From positions 1 to 64,000 of the forward strand of contig JAFTYK010000039.1 of NCBI GenBank assembly GCA_017464765.1: 64,000 bases of DNA, in the 5' to 3' direction. Made by a program: the position numbers and the translations under genes. Positions 8,571 to 19,200 of this stretch are shown in pieces. Numbering within the stretch: the stretch's first letter is position 1; every line of letters begins with the position of its first letter. The notes beneath the pieces were generated by a model that made no database searches, was not told where the DNA came from, and saw only the letters and a list, made by a program, of their open reading frames with translations. The DNA comes from Ruminococcus sp. Lineage in GTDB: Bacteria; Bacillota; Clostridia; Oscillospirales; Acutalibacteraceae.

Positions 8571-11500
8571 ATGAAAACTATAACAACAAGTAAAAGACTG
8601 GTTTCTGTTCTTTTGGCTCTCATTATGGTTGTTTCAATGTGTACAGTAGCGTTTGTTAACACCTTCGCAGCTGAAACTGACACAGCTGAGACTGGCGCTA
8701 CTATTACTGGTGGAACTACTTTCTACCTTAATGCTAAGTTTTGGGATGCTTCTGATGCTACTGAACGTTATGCCGCTTATTTTTGTAACGGTTCCAGTGC
8801 TGCTCACTGGTATTCAGCATATGGTCCTAACGAAGACGGCTATTACTGGGTAACTGTTAATGCTGGCGAATCTCATGCTAACATCATCTGGTGCCGTATG
8901 GATAGCGCTAACACTACTAACGATTGGGCATACAAATGGAACCAAACTGGAGATTTAACATGGGATGGTTCCAAAAACCTGTTTACTATTTCAGCGTGGG
9001 ATGGACAGACATCAGGATGGTCTTCTTACACACCTCCGTCATCCGAAGATGAGTCGTCTGAAGATCCTACTACTCCATTCGATCCTACAGATGTAACACA
9101 GATTTGTTTCCGTGATGACACAAGCGATTCTATCGACGATAATTATGATACAAACATCTTCGTTTCTTTCGATAACGGTACTACAAAATCAGCTATGACT
9201 AAAACTGTTGACACTATGTCAGGCCACGATATGTGGGTTATCGATAAACCTGAGTCCGGCACAACTGTTAAGTTCTACGGTGTAAAGGCTACTGATAAAA
9301 AGTTCAAAGGTAGCGCTTTATATACATGGACTGCTTCATACAGCGGTTGCACAACAGGACTTTACCGAGCTACAAGCACAAGTGCTGGTGCATGGGGAAC
9401 TTCTTCAGAACCATACGCAGTTCCTGATTCCAGTGACATCAACAACTACTCATTCGGTATCTGGGCAGATATTCACGGCGACGGCAATGCATTTGATTGC
9501 GTAGTCGCTCGTAAGCTCTCATCTTCAGAGTTTGATCTCTATCTGCCATCTAATACACCAAATCCTGTTAAGCTTTACACAAGCTTTGCTTCACTCAAAA
9601 TCGGTAGCACTACCGTAACTGATGGCGCAGCAGTAACACTCAATGCTGGCACATCATATTCAATGACTTATAAACAGACTGAGTATGATTCATCTAACAA
9701 GACTGCTACACTTAATGTTTACAGAACACTCGATAGCTCAAGTACCACTGAAGGTGTAGCTACTTTGCTTCTCCATACAGAGCGTCCACTCTTTACTGAA
9801 CTCGCAGTAAGTATGTCAGGTGAGTATAAGGACTACAAAGAGATCGATACAAAGGGTAGTTACTACATGTACGATGAGGACGGCGAGTGGGTTAACACAC
9901 CTAAAACTGAAGATGACGGTTCAATTACAGACAGAACTGGTCTTAAGAAGATCAAGGGTCGTGGTAACTCAACATTCGAAGCATCAATGAAGCTTTACGG
10001 TAAATATGCATACAACATCAACTTAGATGAAACTGTTGAGCTTATCGACGGCGCACAGAAATCTAAGAAATGGTGTCTCCTTGCTAACAACGTTGACCAC
10101 TCTATGATGCGTAACTCTTTCATCTACTCACTTGGTGATGATATTGGTCTTAAGTATTCACCGGAGACACGCCTTGTTAACCTTTATAACAACGGTAACT
10201 ACATGGGTGCTTACGTAATCACAGAAAAAGTTGAGTATGGTAAGAATACTCTTATGCATGGCACAGACAGCTTAGATAAATATCACGAAGAACTCTTCAA
10301 TAACGAAGCAACAGGCTTCGATTACGAAGACAATATCGAAGAAGCAACAGCTACTCATAGTGCTACTGGTGTTAGTTATCAGTACGCAAAGGGTACAGGC
10401 GACTTTACCTTTGAGCATACTGATGAGAAATACAAGGAATACAACTTCCTCCTCGAGTTTGAGCTTAGTGATAGATACCAAGATGAGTATTCTTGGTTCG
10501 TTTCACCAAAGGGTCAGGCAGTAGTTGTTAAATACCCTGAATTTGCTACTCAAAACGAAATGGAGTGGATTATCGAACAGTTCGTTGCTGTTGAAAGTGC
10601 AGTATACAACAATGCTTACGATACATACAAAGAACTCATCGATGTTGATTCATTCGCTAAGATGTATCTCATTCAGGAACTAACAAAGAACCTCGACTCT
10701 GCTTCAACTTCATACTATATCCATAACGACCAAACCACAGGCAAGCTTGCCGCTTCTCCTGTATGGGACTACGACTGGTCTATGGGTTCATATTACAAGT
10801 ATAAGCCTGTAAAAGGCGGCGGTAATAGTGCTGCCTTGGATAATCCTGAGCAATGGTTCGTAAAGAATAAGAGTATGGACGTTGATCCATTTGACTCCGA
10901 TACAACAGGTTCAAATACTTACAACTTCCAGGCACAGCTCGCTCAGCAGTCTGATTTCTGGGAAGACTGTCAGAGAATCTGGTCTAACGATATGTATGCT
11001 GCAATCGGCAAGTACGTTGATACTGATGCTACAGGTACTGCTGATAGCGGTATAATCATCGAGGAGTGGTATCCAAGATTCAAATCAGCTCTTGATATGA
11101 ACTTTGCTCGTTGGTATGGTTACGGTTCTAACGGTTCAAGCGAAGACTGGGGTACTAAAAGAACAAGAGGTTACAAGTACGGCTCTTATAATTTCTCAGC
11201 TGGTGAAACTAGCATCTCAGGTACAACAGCTACTGATGACTGGGGCAATACAATTTACTACCTCAACGACTGGTTGGTTAAGCGTAGTAAATGGATGAAC
11301 GATAACGGTCTTTATAATGAAGATTTAGTTGATCCATACAAGCTCAATAGCGTTACAATGAACGCTACACAGTCAGGCGCTGATGTTACAGTAAGCGTTG
11401 ACTTCGATGCTACATATAACGGAACTCAGGTTGCTAACACATATAAAGCATACGACCTTTATGTAAACGGTGAGCTCTATGGTAACTACGCTATCACAGA

Positions 11501-12545
11501 AACTCCTGTTGTTACACTCGAGGAAAATGTTGAAACCAGCATCTATGCAATTGCATATCTCACTGGTGATAAAGATGCATACAACATGAAGTCTTCTACC
11601 AAGAAGTTCACATACGAAGTAACAGGTCCTGAATACGTAGTAGAAGGTGTTAAATTTGATGCTGTTCAGTCAGCTGACGAGTCAACAGTAACCGTTACAC
11701 CTGCTGCAACAGTTACAGTCGACGGCGTTGAAATCAAACCGGAACTGGTTAACTACACAATTTACCTAAACGGTGCTGTTTACGTAACTAACACATTCGC
11801 AACACCTTCTGTTGATGTATCACTCGTTGATGGTCAGGTTAATGAGATTTACGTAAAGGTATCACCTGCTGCTGATCCTAGTACATCAGGTACTTCTTTA
11901 ACCGAGAAATTCTCATATAACGTTGCTGCTGAGAAGGTAACAGTTACTATTAACTTCAAGTCATCTGGTTCTGTTCGTTATCAGCCTAAGATTAAGGTTA
12001 ACGGTAACGAAGTCGTTTCTATGACAAAGGGTACACAAATTGGTAAGAACGCTTCTCAGACACAGACATACAACTGGTATTATGCTACAGTTGAGCTTGA
12101 GCTTGATAAAGCAACAAACGTTACATTTACAAACTCTTACTCAATGAACGCTACTATCGCTGTAACTCCTACTGATGATGCTGTTTATCACTTCGCTGTT
12201 GATAACATGAATCAAGGTACAGAGGTTGTTGACCTTTCTCAGTACAACACATCTAATGAGCATGATCAGCTTGTCCTGAACTTCAAGCAGTCTGCATCAC
12301 ACATGGTATACAGTTCAGCTAACGATCCAGAGCTTGCTACAACATCTATTAACGGTACTGTTTATAAGTTGGGTGATAGTGACGGAGACAACACTCTTAC
12401 AGTTCTTGACGCCACAACAACTCAGATGGCTCTCGCAGATAAGACTGAGCTTTCAGCAATAGGTTCTGCAGTCACTGACTACAACCTCGATGGCGTATCA
12501 TCTATCATGGACGTTACTCTGACTCAGACTTATCTCGCACAGTAA
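8571..12545 (+). CDS. Secreted CotH-kinase-domain protein with C-terminal type I dockerin
   Basis: 1324 residues. Signal peptide about 1-34 (cleavage near TFAA). Two beta-rich modules follow (about 43-150 and 176-280); the first has the IIWCRMDSANTTNDW pattern common in Ruminococcus surface proteins and could bind carbohydrate. A CotH kinase domain spans about 398-780, with KGRGNST near 461, the LLANNVDHSMMRN block, YNNGNYMGAYVITEKVE and DYDWSMG near 732; CotH family members phosphorylate extracellular proteins on serine. Two Ig-like repeats (about 920-1120) and a dockerin (1265-1324) with two calcium loops, DSDGDNTLTVLD and DYNLDGVSSIMD, complete it. The dockerin should attach it to a cohesin-bearing scaffold or cell-surface protein, not encoded here. 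Ribosome site AAGGAGGAG. CotH assignment is by motif recall. Confidence 0.85.
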   Translation: MKTITTSKRLVSVLLALIMVVSMCTVAFVNTFAAETDTAETGATITGGTTFYLNAKFWDASDATERYAAYFCNGSSAAHWYSAYGPNEDGYYWVTVNAGESHANIIWCRMDSANTTNDWAYKWNQTGDLTWDGSKNLFTISAWDGQTSGWSSYTPPSSEDESSEDPTTPFDPTDVTQICFRDDTSDSIDDNYDTNIFVSFDNGTTKSAMTKTVDTMSGHDMWVIDKPESGTTVKFYGVKATDKKFKGSALYTWTASYSGCTTGLYRATSTSAGAWGTSSEPYAVPDSSDINNYSFGIWADIHGDGNAFDCVVARKLSSSEFDLYLPSNTPNPVKLYTSFASLKIGSTTVTDGAAVTLNAGTSYSMTYKQTEYDSSNKTATLNVYRTLDSSSTTEGVATLLLHTERPLFTELAVSMSGEYKDYKEIDTKGSYYMYDEDGEWVNTPKTEDDGSITDRTGLKKIKGRGNSTFEASMKLYGKYAYNINLDETVELIDGAQKSKKWCLLANNVDHSMMRNSFIYSLGDDIGLKYSPETRLVNLYNNGNYMGAYVITEKVEYGKNTLMHGTDSLDKYHEELFNNEATGFDYEDNIEEATATHSATGVSYQYAKGTGDFTFEHTDEKYKEYNFLLEFELSDRYQDEYSWFVSPKGQAVVVKYPEFATQNEMEWIIEQFVAVESAVYNNAYDTYKELIDVDSFAKMYLIQELTKNLDSASTSYYIHNDQTTGKLAASPVWDYDWSMGSYYKYKPVKGGGNSAALDNPEQWFVKNKSMDVDPFDSDTTGSNTYNFQAQLAQQSDFWEDCQRIWSNDMYAAIGKYVDTDATGTADSGIIIEEWYPRFKSALDMNFARWYGYGSNGSSEDWGTKRTRGYKYGSYNFSAGETSISGTTATDDWGNTIYYLNDWLVKRSKWMNDNGLYNEDLVDPYKLNSVTMNATQSGADVTVSVDFDATYNGTQVANTYKAYDLYVNGELYGNYAITETPVVTLEENVETSIYAIAYLTGDKDAYNMKSSTKKFTYEVTGPEYVVEGVKFDAVQSADESTVTVTPAATVTVDGVEIKPELVNYTIYLNGAVYVTNTFATPSVDVSLVDGQVNEIYVKVSPAADPSTSGTSLTEKFSYNVAAEKVTVTINFKSSGSVRYQPKIKVNGNEVVSMTKGTQIGKNASQTQTYNWYYATVELELDKATNVTFTNSYSMNATIAVTPTDDAVYHFAVDNMNQGTEVVDLSQYNTSNEHDQLVLNFKQSASHMVYSSANDPELATTSINGTVYKLGDSDGDNTLTVLDATTTQMALADKTELSAIGSAVTDYNLDGVSSIMDVTLTQTYLAQ

Positions 12546-12558
12546 TTATTAAACAAAT

Positions 12559-12586
12559 GCATTGGAGGGTTCTTTCCCTCCAATGC
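12559..12586 (+). terminator. Stem-loop after the CotH-dockerin gene
   Basis: 11-bp perfect stem GCATTGGAGGG / CCCTCCAATGC with a 6-base loop, followed by AAATAAAA. It has no T-run on the plus strand, so termination efficiency is uncertain. Confidence 0.65.
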
Positions 12587-12801
12587 AAATAAAACTCCTA
12601 TATATAAGTAACGCGCGTGTGCGCGCGTGAAAAAGTAGATTTTCATCAAAATTCTATCACAATATATTAGTAGTATGTGTTATACGTGCAGTACTGCGCG
12701 TACAAACGTACAAAAACTATTTTTGCTGTTTTATGTTTACAACAGAAACCAATTATGAAAAACTTGAACATAATACAGACAGCAAATTTTATATATATTT
12801 A
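12587..12801. other. AT-rich intergenic spacer with short palindromes
   Basis: No gene is seen. There is an alternating CG/GT run around ACGCGCGTGTGCGCGCGT (12611-12628) and an imperfect 20-bp palindrome centred on GCAGTACTGC (near 12694). TTGAAC at 12762-12767 with an AT-rich block 18 bases later is a weak candidate promoter for the next gene. Confidence 0.4.
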
Positions 12802-13165
12802 ACCTCTTTGGTAAAATAGAGAGGTGACCACCGCAAGGTGGTTGAGGGATTGTTATCTCTCAACGTAGGGGCGACCATTAGTCGTCCGCAAAAACTCAGG
12901 CTCCTTTTTCTAAAGGGAGCTGATGTAGGGGACGGCGACCTTGACGTCCCGAGTGCATTAGCACAAACAGCCTCCTTTGTGTAAAGGGAGGGGGACCGCG
13001 AAAGCGGTGGAGAGATTGTTATCTCTCAATGTAGGGTACGGCATCCTCGACGTCCCGAGTGCATTAGCACAAACAGCCTCCCTTGTGTAAAGGGAGGGGG
13101 ACCGCGAAAGCGGTGGAGAGATTGTTATCTCTCAACGTAGGGGCGACCATTGGTCGTCCGCAAAA
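12802..13165 (+). repeat. Array of intergenic repeats with a 106-bp tandem duplication
   Basis: Families A, B and C are packed together: family B at 12883-12898 and 13138-13160, family C at 12925-12951 and 13032-13056, family A units in between. A compound unit starting CGTCCCGAGTGCATTAGCAC occurs at 12945 and again at 13051, a period of 106 bases, with few differences between copies. GGACCGCGAAAGCGGT forms a stable hairpin in each. The array lies just upstream of the 2075-residue gene. Confidence 0.85.
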
Positions 13166-13217
13166 AACGATTTTTACGATTTATAACAAAAACAAAATTT
13201 CAAAAGGAGGAAATCCT

Positions 13218-16200
13218 ATGAAAACAATTTCAAAGCGTTTTCTCAAGGGCGCACTTGCGATGCTCCTTGCTGTGGTAATGCTCTTCGGCACAACCATCAC
13301 AGGCTTCGCCGCCGTTGTAGATAACGCTGACACATCTGCGAATGTCGATTTGGTTGACACCAGCTATGACATTTCTAGTGGAAAAAGAGTGTATTATATT
13401 GACACGGCATCTTGGGGTGCTTGTCAGATGTACATTTGGAAAGATAGTGATGGATATAATACTTATTACACACTTTCTAAGATTGCTAACACAAAAATTT
13501 ATCAGTATAATTTTAGCGGCGGTTGGAGTGGCTACTCTGGTTTTAAATTCAGAAGTAATACTAGCTGGTCTAAACAGAGTGCTGGTGATATTAAAACAAA
13601 TATCTCTAGCCACACATGGTTTAATGGTACTTCTACAACTTCACATACAAATATGGACGGTTTGAATGGTGAAGCTAAAGTTGTGACTATGATTTCAACT
13701 GATGGTGGTTCTACATATACAGCTACTGCGGACCCTAATGTTTATACAACTGTTTCTGGTTATAATGTTGCGAGCGGTGCTTCTTCAACTACAAACGTTT
13801 CTTCAAGTACAACTGCCTCCAGTTCTGCTTCTATTGAAGCTGCATATGGTTCAACTATCACATATACAGCAAATGCTACTGGTGCGACATTTAAGGGTTT
13901 GAGTTCAACTAACTCTTCTACATTGCCATCTTCTTTTGTTAGCACTTCAAGCACTTATACAAAGACAGCTACAGGCTATAATACTACCAATAATACTACA
14001 TACTATGCATATTATGTTCTTGATACTGCTGAAACATACACTGTAACATATGACGCTGGTAATGGTTCTAATGCACCTGCTAGCCAGACTAAAACTGAAG
14101 GTGAGAATTTAACTTTATCTACTGATGAACCAACTGCGCCAACAGGATATTATTTCGTTGGTTGGAATACACAGGCAGATGGTCAAGGTGATACATATTT
14201 ACCTGGCGGCACTTATGCTGTAGATGAAGATGTAACTTTATATGCTCAGTATGCAAAAAGTTCAGTTACTTACACTTTTAAAGATTATGATGGAACTGTA
14301 CTAAAAACAGACACCGTTGATTCAGGTACTGATGTTTCTAACTTAGCTCCAACTCCAACTGCACGTGAAGGTTACGAGCATTCAGGTTGGACACCAACTT
14401 TAGGTACTATCACTTCAGATACTGAATTTTCACCAAATTACACACCGATTAATTACACCATCACTCTTGATCCTAATGACGGTACAGTAGATGGTGGCAA
14501 CACTATCACATACACTATTGAGTCAGATGCTATTACTCTTCCAACTCCTACTTATGGTAACAATGTTTTTGAGGGTTGGGTAGATGCTAATGGCAATAAA
14601 GTCACAACTGTTCCTGCTGGTTCAACTGGTGACAAGTCTTACACTGCTCAGTGGACTATGACTTATGCCGCTACTGCTCATAACTATGTAAACAAAGTTA
14701 ATGATGCTAACGGCACTTATGGTTGCACAGTAACTGTAAACGGTTCTGCTTCTCCTGTTTACGTTAAAAGTGGTGAGTCAGTAACTTTCGAAGCTACTCC
14801 TAACACCAACTACGAGTTCTTTGGCTGGTATAGTGACGATAGTTTTGCTACACAGGTTTCTACTGATGCAACATACACTACAACAATGACAGAAACAGGC
14901 GTTACTCTCTACGCTCTGTTTATTAAGAATTTCTACCTTCGCGATTATACATCTAAAGAAAACGCTGTTACATTTAAGTATGATGTAGCAACAGATTCTT
15001 ACAGTTCCGATGATAATGCTTTCGTTGAAAAATTCACAGTAATTTCAGACGATGGCAAATATATTAATGATAGCAATGTAAAACTTACAACTGACACATG
15101 TGTAGGTATCAGTAGTATTACAGGTCACTACACAAGTTATTACATACTTACAGCTGACACTGTAAACTATGATACTTCAAAACCTGTTACTTACACACTT
15201 ACTCCAAACACCACAGCTGGTACTTATAAGTTAAACATAGCTTTAACTGAGGCACAAAAGTTTAATGTAACTTTTGATGGTGAAACTACTGCACACGCGG
15301 CTAATTCAACTGTTACACTTACAGTTGATTGCCCAGCAGGTCAGTACCTTTCTAGCGCTAGTGTTACACCTGACTTGCCAATGGAATTTGCTATTGATGG
15401 TAGTAAAATCTCATTCACAATGCCTGAACAGGACATCGCTGTAACTCCTGTTTTCGCAAACTACTCTTATGTTAATATCACTGATACAACAGGTATCACA
15501 GCTACAGGCTTAAAGACAGGCTACAAGGCTGGCGAAGCTGTTACTATAACACTTTCTCCTGCATCAGCTGCAACAACAATTACAGATGTTGTTGCTGACA
15601 ATGATAGTGCTGTTGTTACACAAAATGGCGACAACTGGACAGTTACTATCGATCCAATGCCTGCTGATACTACTATCACACTTACACCTACAGTAGACGC
15701 TAAGTTTGTTATGAACTACGGCACAGCAGCTATCGGAAACTACGGTACTGGCGTTACTAGCGGTTTCGGTACTGTTACGATGAAAATCGGCGACACAACT
15801 CTTGCTCAGGGTGGTTACGCTGGTCCTACAGATACTGTTACATACACAGCTTCTGAGTCTAACGCTAATTACACATTCGCTGGTTTCTATTCTAATGCTG
15901 ACTGCACAGACGTGTTGACATATGACAACACATATAGTGTACAACCTACTAAGGACACAACTGTATACACTCTCTGGGCTCGCAGACAGTATATGGACTT
16001 TGACAGCGGTACTGCAAGCTATGTAAAGGAATTAGTTTATGATAAGAAAGAGCGTGTTTATACTCTTTCTACTGTTTTAGCAGACAACAGTTCAGCTAAT
16101 GCTATTTCTAAGGGCGCTTGGTTCCAGGTAACTAACGATAAGAACAGCTGGACTGCTCAGCCAAGTTACCACCACTATGGTTCAGACTTTACGGTTTCCC

Positions 16201-19200
16201 ACAATAATAAAGGTTTTGACGCTACAATTTCATGGAACGATGGTGGCGACAGCTGGAAACTTTCTACATCTGCTGCAAACGACACTGCTATCAAGTTCAT
16301 TCTTACTCCAACAGGTAATACAGCTATAGATTTCTCAGCTCAGGTTGGTGAAGTAGGAAGCTATATTTACCTTTCATCAGGTCGTCTCGACCTTCCTGGT
16401 TCATACAACGCTACAGTATTTGAAGCTAACATTTCATATACACACGAAGGTGCAACAAATCCAGCAGACGTTTATGTTGCTAACGAAGGCGAAAACCGTG
16501 AGAAGTATAAGAGAATCAGCCTAACTGATGCTCAGACTATTTCTTTCGAAACTGAAATTACTGGTACTGCTGCTGCTAACTATGAAGTTGACTCCTACGT
16601 TGTATATCACATCGATACAAAGTCATACTCTATCGTTACTCCAGTATCACTTGGTAACAATAAGTACTCTGGTTCTGTACTCGTAGACGGACCTTGCTAC
16701 ATTGTTCCTATCTACTTCCTTACAGCAGAATACGCAGAGGCTAACAACCTTGCTGAAATTGATATCTACTTTGATGCTACTGCCATCCAAGACCAGAACT
16801 GGGGTCCATTCGTTGCTTGTTATGCTTGGGGTTCTAATGGCGCTGAGTATCACGGCGGTTGGTCAGGTCAGATGATGATTCCTGACGAAAGCGGTGAGAC
16901 TTTCTACACAATGCTCACAGTTCCTAAGGCTGGTGCAACTGGCGCTCCTTCAATCCCTAACGGTGTTACTTTCAACAACTACACCCAGTCTACCGTTCCT
17001 GGTTCTAACCCTGGTGCTTTTGGCATTTCTGCTACACAGTATCAGTGTTACGACTACCGTGAACCTATCACACTTTACGAGGCTGGTTACGATGTAATTA
17101 CTTTCGTTGCTAAAGACTCTACTGACGGCTACCACGGTGACAGAGCTAACGGTGTTACAGCTAACACAGTTACATCTTCTACAACTGATATCTTTAATAA
17201 GTATGATTTTGATTATCTTTACTGCCGTGATGGCGTAACACCTATGGACTTCAATGGTGACGCTATTGATAATCCTGTTGACCTCTCAACAGGTGCTAAA
17301 GCTGACTACTATGTAATCAACAAGGGTGATATTACATACGATCCAAACGGCACTAAGTACGTTGGCGATACTAATTTCGATGCTGACTGGGCTGTTGATT
17401 GGTACATCTTTGATTCAGATGGTAAATTTATAACAAATATCCTTTCCACAGCTATGTGGCATGATAAAGATAATGACCTTGAAGAGCTTTACACTTACTT
17501 ACATGAAGCTCTTGGTACTAACAAAGCTGGTGTTGCTGGTAAGACTGTTGCTATTTCCTACGAGCATGAGAACAACGCTGGTCACCAGGTTTCTTACGAC
17601 GGTCAGTGGTATGGTAACCATCTTGATGATACTGTAAACGCTCAGGTTAAGGTTGGTTTCCAGACTGGTGAAAATCAGTTCACTATCAACTCTGATACTG
17701 AAAATCCTAACATTGCTGATTACGGTGAAGGCTATCTCGATGATTTAAATGGCGGTTTATATCAGACTCTTGATGTCGATCTTGATTATGGTGCTGTTGA
17801 CCTTCACGCTGTAAGAAAAGATGGTTACACATTCGTTGGTTGGTATACTCAGAAAGCTGACGGTACATATCATAAGATCGCTTCTGCTTTTGATTATCAT
17901 ACATATATCAGTATGAATGAAACATATTATGCTATGTTCAGAGAAATCGAAGAAGGCGAAGTAATTATCAACCACTCTACTTATATCAACAACGACCCTG
18001 CTATTCCATCTCATGGTGGTGTATCAGAAATGTCTATCGTTGTTACTGATAATACTGATGGCACAGTATACAACTGTACACCATCAACGTCACGTACTTC
18101 TGTTTCATTCGAAGGTAAAGAAGGTCGTACATATACTGTTAAGATTATCACTACACCTCTTATGAATGGTGAATTCTTTGCTTGGTACACAGATTCATTC
18201 AACGCTGATGGAACTAAGACTTATGAAGAAGTATTCACTGATGACACTCAGATTGGCTCTACTGCAAAAGTTGAGGCTACATTTGAGTATGAGTATACAC
18301 ATGATTCACAGAAGATTATCAACATCTACTCTGATGTAAGACGTGTTTCTAACAAGGCTGACCTCTTCTACAAGTACCAAAATCGTTTTGGTAATTGGTG
18401 TACTTACACAGTAAGAGATGTCGAGCTTAATGATGATGAATGTACAGGTTACGAAGGTAATGATAATAACCCGTATGTGCCTACATACATCACAAAGTAC
18501 ACACTCAAAGATGGCACAGTTGTTTATGGTGAAGAAGCTCTGGGTGATCAGAGTTATGACTCATCTTACAATGCTGTACAGATGTACGCTCCATCTCCAG
18601 ATGTAACTGAAGTGTTTAACGGTACAGTTAAATGGACTGTTTCAGAAAAATTCATTACAACTGAGAAATCACTCGTAACATTAGTTGCTGATCAGGGTGT
18701 ACCAGAATATAAAATTACTTACACAATCGACAATGGTACTCCTAAAACAGTCTCTGGTTACTATAATGAGCTTGCAGATATTGAAGCTCCTGTTACAAAC
18801 GACGCTGGTGATAAGTTCTTATACTGGTGGGATATAGATGAAGAACAGATTATTTCTTACTACAGATTCTATAGCTATAGATTTGTAGAGAATAAGAATA
18901 TTAAGGCTGTTTACGGCGCTGAACTTGGCGATGTATGGACTCCTATTATTGATTCAGTAACATATACTCGTGAGTATCAGGATACTTCAGACTATATCTA
19001 TACTGACTACCTCTTGACTTACTCTAACAGTCAAAACAAGATTCTTGATGAAGAGATTGATAATGGTGCAGACATTCAGTTTGGTCTTATCTTAGCTCGT
19101 GATCCAGCAGTTGCTTATGATGGTCCTGAAGGTAGCGTTGATTTAACATATCCAACATTCAATGAAACTGATCTTAAGGAAGTTGCTTTAGGTGGTAATA

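Noticed and set aside
12611..12628. CG/GT alternating run as a Z-DNA or regulatory element
   Set aside because: It is too short and I have no supporting context beyond base composition.
12945..13160. CRISPR-like array
   Set aside because: The repeat period is 106 bases with repeated rather than unique spacers, and there are no cas genes.
13083..13217. 45-codon extension of the 2075-residue protein
   Set aside because: It translates the intergenic repeat array; the ATG at 13218 starts a signal peptide behind a strong ribosome site.
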